This document shows positions 6,805 through 9,829 of a stretch of 9,829 bases of DNA, one piece after another. The stretch comes from DUSC01 sp964371125 (GTDB lineage Bacteria; Pseudomonadota; Alphaproteobacteria; Rhizobiales; Rhizobiaceae), in assembly GCA_964371125.1 (NCBI GenBank), contig CAYJMY010000182.1:1-9829 (forward strand). Direction: 5' to 3'. The notes beneath the pieces are model-generated. The model was not told where the DNA came from and did no database searches. It saw nothing but the letters and a program-made list of their open reading frames with translations. A program made the translations under genes and the position numbers. Position 1 is the stretch's first letter; every line of letters begins with the position of its first letter.

Positions 6805-7299
6805 GTGAAACAACATCTTCTCACAATGAACCACATCGGCATCACATTCCCAGACCTTGACGCGGCGGTCCCATGGTATCGCGACGTGCTCGGCTGTTAT
6901 GTACTTTCTGAAGCTGCGGAAGCGACCGACGATGGCACGCCTTACGGCGACGTTGTCAAAGACATCTTCGGTGAGAAGTTTGGTAAAGTCCGCATTGCCC
7001 ACCTCGCCACAGGGTGCGGCGTTGGCATTGAAATGTTCGAGTTCATCGACCCCAAGACCCGCGTTCCCGACAACACTTTTGACTATGCGCGCGCCGGCAT
7101 TTTCCATTTCTGCCTTACAACGGCGAACATTGAGACGACAGCTGAGCGCATTCTAGAACATGGCGGCAAGGTTCTGAGCAAGACATGGAAATTGTTCGAC
7201 GCCGAACAGATGCGCCTTGTCTATTGCCAAGATCCTTGGGGCACGATCATTGAACTCTATGAGGCCCCCTACCCACTATTCACCGCAAACAGAACTTGA
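6805..7299 (+). CDS. VOC-superfamily protein (glyoxalase/dioxygenase fold)
   Basis: Vicinal-oxygen-chelate fold protein, 164 residues from the GTG at 6805, which has an AAGAG-like ribosome site 6 nt upstream. Alternatives are a TTG at 6763 (178 aa) and the ATG at 6826 (157 aa), which starts right at the first strand MNHIGITFPDLD. Two paired beta-alpha-beta-beta-beta modules are visible. Metal ligands expected for a glyoxalase-like site are His10, Glu76 (VGIEMFEF), His101 (GIFHFCLT) and Glu150 (GTIIELYEA). DPWG (143-146) before the last Glu is common in lactoylglutathione-lyase-like and epimerase-like members. It is the last gene of the plus-strand set, and the insertion sequence begins about 35 bp after its stop. 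A role in detoxifying or rearranging an alpha-keto product is an inference. Confidence 0.88.
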   Translation: MKQHLLTMNHIGITFPDLDAAVPWYRDVLGCYVLSEAAEATDDGTPYGDVVKDIFGEKFGKVRIAHLATGCGVGIEMFEFIDPKTRVPDNTFDYARAGIFHFCLTTANIETTAERILEHGGKVLSKTWKLFDAEQMRLVYCQDPWGTIIELYEAPYPLFTANRT

Positions 7300-7335
7300 T
7301 GTGCATCCAGGTATTCGGAGCGTTCTAATACCATA

Positions 7336-7352
7336 TGTGGAACGGCCCCTTC
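7336..7352. repeat. IS1111-type inverted repeat, right end (downstream of transposase)
   Basis: TGTGGAACGGCCCCTTC, the exact reverse complement of 8722-8738. The match stops at both edges, so the repeat is 17 bp. It lies a few bases inside the element, as IS1111 subterminal repeats do. Confidence 0.93.
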
Positions 7353-7379
7353 GGCCAAGGCTTCGGATGACGTTTTCCT

Positions 7380-7545
7380 TGGGGAGGCGGTGCGCCCATA
7401 TGTCCGGCCTTTTTGCGCGGCGCATATGGCCGCTGGCCTCGATGAAGTCCGCAACGCGGGCAGCCAAACAACGGCACGCACACGTCGGTGCGGTGGTATT
7501 ATCGGCTTGTCTCGCGTCGGGATTTCGTCCCGTTGGATCATCGTC
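7380..7545 (-). ncRNA. Candidate bridge RNA/seekRNA of the IS1111-type element
   Basis: Guide RNA that would direct the DEDD transposase to its target. Read on the minus strand, the parts are as follows. (1) A 5' stem-loop CGGGA(7532-7528)-CGAAA-TCCCG(7522-7518). (2) A two-sided internal loop closed by ACGCG/CGCGT (7517-7513 with 7458-7454) and AGCC/GGCT (7507-7504 with 7465-7462), capped by CGCAC/GTGCG (7492-7488 with 7481-7477). Its sides carry TAATACCA (7501-7494) and GCCGTTG (7475-7469), which match the DNA flanking the element. (3) A second loop closed by GAGGC/GCCTC (7440-7436 with 7388-7384) carrying CCATATG (7429-7423) and ACATATGG (7403-7396), the latter identical to the IS right end. 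Pairings were found by eye; ends of the RNA are guesses. A GATAAT (7551-7546) could be its -10, with no clear -35. Confidence 0.72.
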
Positions 7546-7614
7546 ATTATCTGCACCTTGGTCCTTTCGGCGCGCTGCGGTTGACCACGCCGGAAGCTCT
7601 GTCGTTCGTTTGGG

Positions 7615-8664
7615 TCAGGTCGCCGCCACGGGCTCCATCCCCGTGGCCCATTCGGGTCTTCTGTATTCTCCGCCCTTGGTCAGCAGAGCGAAGATGATGC
7701 GGGCCATCTTGTTGGCCAGCGCCACCGCGACGACCTTGGCCGGCTGCCTGGCCAGCAGCCCGATCAGCCATTCGGGTCCGTTGGCGCCCTTGCGCACATG
7801 ACGCAGGACCGACGTGGCGCCTACGACCAGCAGGGTTCGCAAGGTGGCGTTGCCCATCTTCAATATCGACCCGAGACGCTCCTTGCCGCCGCTCGAGTGC
7901 GGCTTCGGCGTCAATCCCATCCAGGCGACGAAGTGGCGTGCGGACGTTAAGCCGGCGATATCGGGCACCAGCGCCCTGATGGCGGCGGCGGTGATGGGTC
8001 CAATACCGGGGATGGTCGTCAGCCGGCGCATCTCATCGTCGCGGCGGACTTCGGCGACGAGCTGGCGCTCCAAGCCCCCGACCTCTGCGTTCAGCCTGTC
8101 GATCTGGTCGGCCAGGGAGGTGAGCGCAAGCCTGGCCGCCGCCGGCAGCCGGGCATCTTCCGTGTCGCGCACGATCGCGACGAGGCCGGCGACCTTGGCT
8201 ACGCCCGTCCCGGTCACGATCCCCAGTTCGCCGAGATGGGCACGCAGCGCGTTGATGGTCTGGGAGCGCTGGCGCACCAGCAGATCACGCGTCTTCAGCA
8301 CCATGGCGCTGGCTTGGCTGTCGGCGCTCTTGATCGCAACGAACCGCATGGTCGGCCGCGTCACCGCCTCGCAGATGGCCTCCGCATCCGCCGCGTCGGT
8401 CTTGCCGCGCTTGACATAGGGCTTCACGTAAGCCGGCGGGATCAGCCGAACTTCATGGCCGAGCGCAGCAATCTCGCGCGCCCAATAGTGTGCCCCGCCG
8501 CATGCCTCCATGCCCACCAGGCACGGAGAAAGCCTGGCAAAGAAGCGCAACAGTTCACTGCGCCGCAACTGCCGACGAACAACGATCTGTCCCTCGCTTC
8601 CCACGCCATGCACCTGGAAGAGCGACTTCGCCAAGTCCAGTCCGATCGTGTTAATCTCTTTCAT
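7615..8664 (-). CDS. IS110/IS1111-family DEDD transposase
   Basis: RNA-guided recombinase of 349 residues, full length. The N-terminal RuvC-like DEDD domain shows Asp10 (TIGLDLAK), Glu53 (VGMEACGGAHYW), Asp90 and Asp93 (GKTDAADAEAI). A helical segment (about 120-210) leads to the C-terminal Transposase_20 domain with the helix-hairpin-helix TIPGIGPITAAAI (217-229) and LTPKPHSSGGKERLG (251-265), where Ser257/Ser258 sits at the position of the family's catalytic serine. Both halves of the composite active site therefore look intact. Start ATG 8664 has AGGAAAGGA upstream, and this site lies in an inverted repeat with the IS end. The gene fills most of the element and is followed by the candidate guide RNA. 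Confidence 0.95.
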   Translation of the reverse strand: MKEINTIGLDLAKSLFQVHGVGSEGQIVVRRQLRRSELLRFFARLSPCLVGMEACGGAHYWAREIAALGHEVRLIPPAYVKPYVKRGKTDAADAEAICEAVTRPTMRFVAIKSADSQASAMVLKTRDLLVRQRSQTINALRAHLGELGIVTGTGVAKVAGLVAIVRDTEDARLPAAARLALTSLADQIDRLNAEVGGLERQLVAEVRRDDEMRRLTTIPGIGPITAAAIRALVPDIAGLTSARHFVAWMGLTPKPHSSGGKERLGSILKMGNATLRTLLVVGATSVLRHVRKGANGPEWLIGLLARQPAKVVAVALANKMARIIFALLTKGGEYRRPEWATGMEPVAAT

Positions 8665-8678
8665 GGAACGGTCCTTTC
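8664..8678. repeat. Inner degenerate copy of the IS inverted repeat over the transposase ribosome-binding site
   Basis: TGGAACGGTCCTTTC matches 13 of 15 bases of the right-end repeat (7338-7352), and so is inverted with respect to the left-end repeat at 8722-8738. On the minus strand it contains the transposase Shine-Dalgarno sequence and abuts the ATG. Confidence 0.75.
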
Positions 8679-8684
8679 CTCTTC

Positions 8685-8701
8685 AAGGGCGACTCGCCCT
8701 T
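8685..8701. repeat. Palindrome in the transposase leader
   Basis: AAGGGCGA-C-TCGCCCTT, perfect 8-bp arms around one base. As RNA it gives a 7-bp stem with a 3-nt loop. It lies between the two pairing arms of the leader (8664-8678 and 8722-8738), so the whole 57-bp leader can fold into one branched hairpin. Confidence 0.7.
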
Positions 8702-8721
8702 CTGGCACATGATGCCGCAGA

Positions 8722-8738
8722 GAAGGGGCCGTTCCACA
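8722..8738. repeat. IS1111-type inverted repeat, left end (upstream of transposase)
   Basis: GAAGGGGCCGTTCCACA, the exact reverse complement of 7336-7352. It is followed outward by CCAT, which is also found outside the other repeat. Confidence 0.93.
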
Positions 8739-8830
8739 CCATCAACGGCCCGCTGATCTGACTCTCGGGGGATTGAACGAAGGCGCTACCGCGGCATATG
8801 GGGCGGCTGATTTGCCAATATCTCTGCTGT

Positions 8831-8863
8831 TTTGAAGGATTGGGTTGTTTCGCAACCTTCAAA
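8831..8863. repeat. Inverted repeat in the leader of the recombinase remnant
   Basis: TTTGAAGG (8831-8838) and CCTTCAAA (8856-8863) are perfect 8-bp arms. An alternative inner stem GGTTG/CAACC (8843-8847 / 8853-8857) competes with them. It ends 2 bp before the AGGAG ribosome site of the recombinase. It could be a translation control hairpin or part of a recombinase binding site; neither can be decided here. Confidence 0.45.
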
Positions 8864-8875
8864 CAGGAGATGACG

Positions 8876-9395
8876 ATGACCGAGATAAGCCCCCCTGCGC
8901 CGGCGGATGATCGATGACATGACGATCCGCAATTTGTCGCCTGCGACACAGCGTTCCTACCTTCATGCAGTTGCGAAGTTCTCGCGGTATTTTGGCCGAT
9001 CGCCTGACCGCCTCGGGCTGGAAGATGTCCGGGCCTTTCAGGTGCATCTGGTGTCATTGGGCATTTCATGGCCCGCTCTTAACCAGACAGTCTGCGCCCT
9101 CCGCTTCTTCTATGGCGTCACGCTTGACCATCATGAGATACCAGAACGTATTGCCTATGCCCGAACGCCAGCCAAGCTGCCAACTATTCTGAACGACGAC
9201 GAGATCGTCCGGTTTCTTGAAGCAGTTCCGAGCCTGAAGACCCGCACGGCGCTAATGACAGCCTATGCGGCAGGATTGCGGGCCTCCGAGACGGTCCATC
9301 TGAAAATCAGCAATATCGACGGCGCACGCGGTGTCATACGGGTTGAGCATGGCAAAGGCGGCAAGGACAGGATAAGCGCAAGAACGCCGCCGTGA
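8876..9395 (+). pseudogene. Tyrosine recombinase/integrase remnant (frameshifted, C-terminus lost)
   Basis: Phage-integrase-type recombinase. The original start is probably ATG 8876 with AGGAG at 8865-8869. The frame MTEISP breaks at a six-C run (8890-8895); with one C fewer it would continue as LRRRMIDDMTIRNLSP into the open frame from 8907. The SAM-like DNA-binding domain follows (RNLSPATQRSYLHAV, LGLEDVRAFQVHL, ALRFFYGVTLDH), then the start of the catalytic domain with the box-I arginine in AAGLRASETV and the conserved lysine in HGKGGKDR. Homology stops at about 9371. The following ISARTPP is out-of-frame sequence of the next fragment, and the box-II His-x-x-Arg and the catalytic Tyr are absent. 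Full-length relatives have about 300 residues, so this copy is inactive. Such integrases commonly accompany IS91-like or multi-recombinase elements in rhizobia. Confidence 0.85.
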
Positions 9396-9622
9396 CGCGA
9401 AACGTTCGTTTGGCGGCCATCAAGTCGTTCTTCCGCTTCCTCGAATACCGGCAACCAGCATCCCTCGATCAAGTCCGCCGCGTGCTCGCGATTCCGTTCA
9501 AGAAGACGGACACGCGGCTCGTTCCCTATCTACTGCGCGAGGAGCTGCAAGCGCTGCTCGACGCACCGGACCCGACAACGCGCGACGGTATCCGCCGCAC
9601 TTGGCTCCTATATTACACCTAG
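9377..9622 (+). pseudogene. Second tyrosine recombinase fragment (internal piece)
   Basis: A different integrase, kept only as about 80 residues in another frame. NVRLAAIKSFFRFLEYR is the last part of the SAM-like core-binding domain, followed by LDQVRRVLAIPFKKTDTRLV and LLREELQALLDAPDPTTRDGIR, the linker and first catalytic helix. It diverges at about 9603, where relatives continue with R-D-R-A-M-L-x-L and the box-I arginine; here it reads RRTWLLYYT and stops. The N-terminus is missing too. Position and frame indicate it was joined to the preceding remnant by deletion or recombination near 9371-9380. A GTG at 9392 is in frame but there is no reason to think it is used. Confidence 0.75.
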
Positions 9623-9645
9623 CGCGATTTTCCAGTTTCGAGGTC

Positions 9646-9829
9646 TCAAACTCCTACTTCACCAACCCATTGAAACCACGGCATTTTCAACTCACCGTGA
9701 TAAGACGTCGCATGGTAGACAAACCCCTTTTTGAGTGAGTCGCGGGTTCCACCCAGTCGAAATTCCACTGTTGGTGCCGGTTCGAACAAGAGCCGAAGGG
9801 TCGGCAGACTCTTCCAGGCGACATTTGCC
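9646..9829 (-). CDS. Possible C-terminal end of an unrecognised protein (partial)
   Basis: On the minus strand a frame open from the window edge reads 60 residues to a TGA at 9648-9646. It includes VEFRLGGTRDSLKKGFVYHA and WFQWVGEVGV at the end. The composition (aromatics, charged turn, alternating hydrophobics) is protein-like, but I do not recognise a family. A second minus-strand frame is open over much the same stretch, so the call is weak. If real, the gene begins beyond 9829. Confidence 0.3.
   Translation of the reverse strand, partial: ANVAWKSLPTLRLLFEPAPTVEFRLGGTRDSLKKGFVYHATSYHGELKMPWFQWVGEVGV

Larger units (their letters stand above)
7330..8742 (-). mobile_element. Complete insertion sequence, IS110 family, IS1111 subgroup
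   Basis: About 1.4 kb, carrying one intact DEDD transposase gene on the minus strand. Perfect 17-bp inverted repeats TGTGGAACGGCCCCTTC lie at 7336-7352 and 8722-8738. The stretch before the transposase start is short (57 bp to the repeat), while 262 bp of non-coding DNA follow its stop. Subterminal repeats plus a downstream non-coding region are the published hallmarks of the IS1111 subgroup, as opposed to IS110 proper. ACCAT occurs at both outer borders (7330-7334 and 8738-8742), so the exact ends are ambiguous within a few bases. No longer target duplication is seen, as expected for this family. Confidence 0.9.

Noticed and set aside
7530..7535. CAACGG (minus strand) as the second target guide of the IS RNA
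   Set aside because: It matches the flank for only six bases, has the wrong strand sense for the paired guide, and lies in the arm of the 5' stem-loop; GCCGTTG at 7475-7469 fits better.
7217..7801. 194-codon plus-strand open frame crossing the VOC gene end, the IS right end and the transposase gene
   Set aside because: It crosses the IS boundary and two real genes in other frames; the non-coding part is better explained by the guide RNA.
1..9829. CRISPR array, tRNA or rRNA genes
   Set aside because: No regularly spaced direct repeats and no cloverleaf or rRNA-like segments were seen on either strand.

Overview
The window looks like accessory DNA (plasmid or island) of a Rhizobiales-type alphaproteobacterium. 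The coding style is moderately GC-rich, the ABC sugar importer is of the ribose type, and worn tyrosine-recombinase and IS110/IS1111 genes sit at one end. The genus is an inference; there is no rRNA, tRNA or housekeeping marker.

Left part (1-3984, minus strand): an apparent operon read right to left. It encodes a short-chain dehydrogenase (3984-3235), a secreted sugar-type solute-binding protein (3160-2069), a double ATPase of the RbsA/MglA type (2003-441) and an RbsC-type permease that runs off the left edge (451-1). Strong RNA hairpins lie on both sides of the binding-protein gene.

Middle (3985-4201): a divergent regulatory region with an inverted repeat lying over a promoter-like -35 box. 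Right of it, on the plus strand, are a TetR-type regulator (4202-4894), a small cupin (4956-5354), a glycerol-dehydrogenase-like metal-dependent dehydrogenase (5529-6704) and a VOC/glyoxalase-fold protein (6805-7299). Together this reads as a locally regulated uptake and oxidation locus for a small polyol, sugar or related compound. The substrate cannot be named from sequence.

Right part (7330-8742): a complete insertion sequence of the IS1111 subgroup of IS110. It has 17-bp perfect subterminal inverted repeats, an intact DEDD transposase on the minus strand and about 260 bp of non-coding DNA downstream of the transposase. That non-coding region encodes what looks like a bridge RNA/seekRNA. 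A 5' stem-loop is followed by an internal loop whose two sides carry 8-nt and 7-nt segments matching the two target flanks. Rejoined across the element, the matches cover a nearly continuous 16-bp target, in the order (bottom strand first, then top) reported for IS1111 elements. The transposase ribosome-binding site is also embedded in an inverted repeat with the left IS end.

Far right (8743-9829): remnants of two different tyrosine recombinases. The first has a one-base frameshift in a six-C run and is fused to an internal fragment of the second. At the edge is the possible C-terminal end of an unrecognised minus-strand gene.
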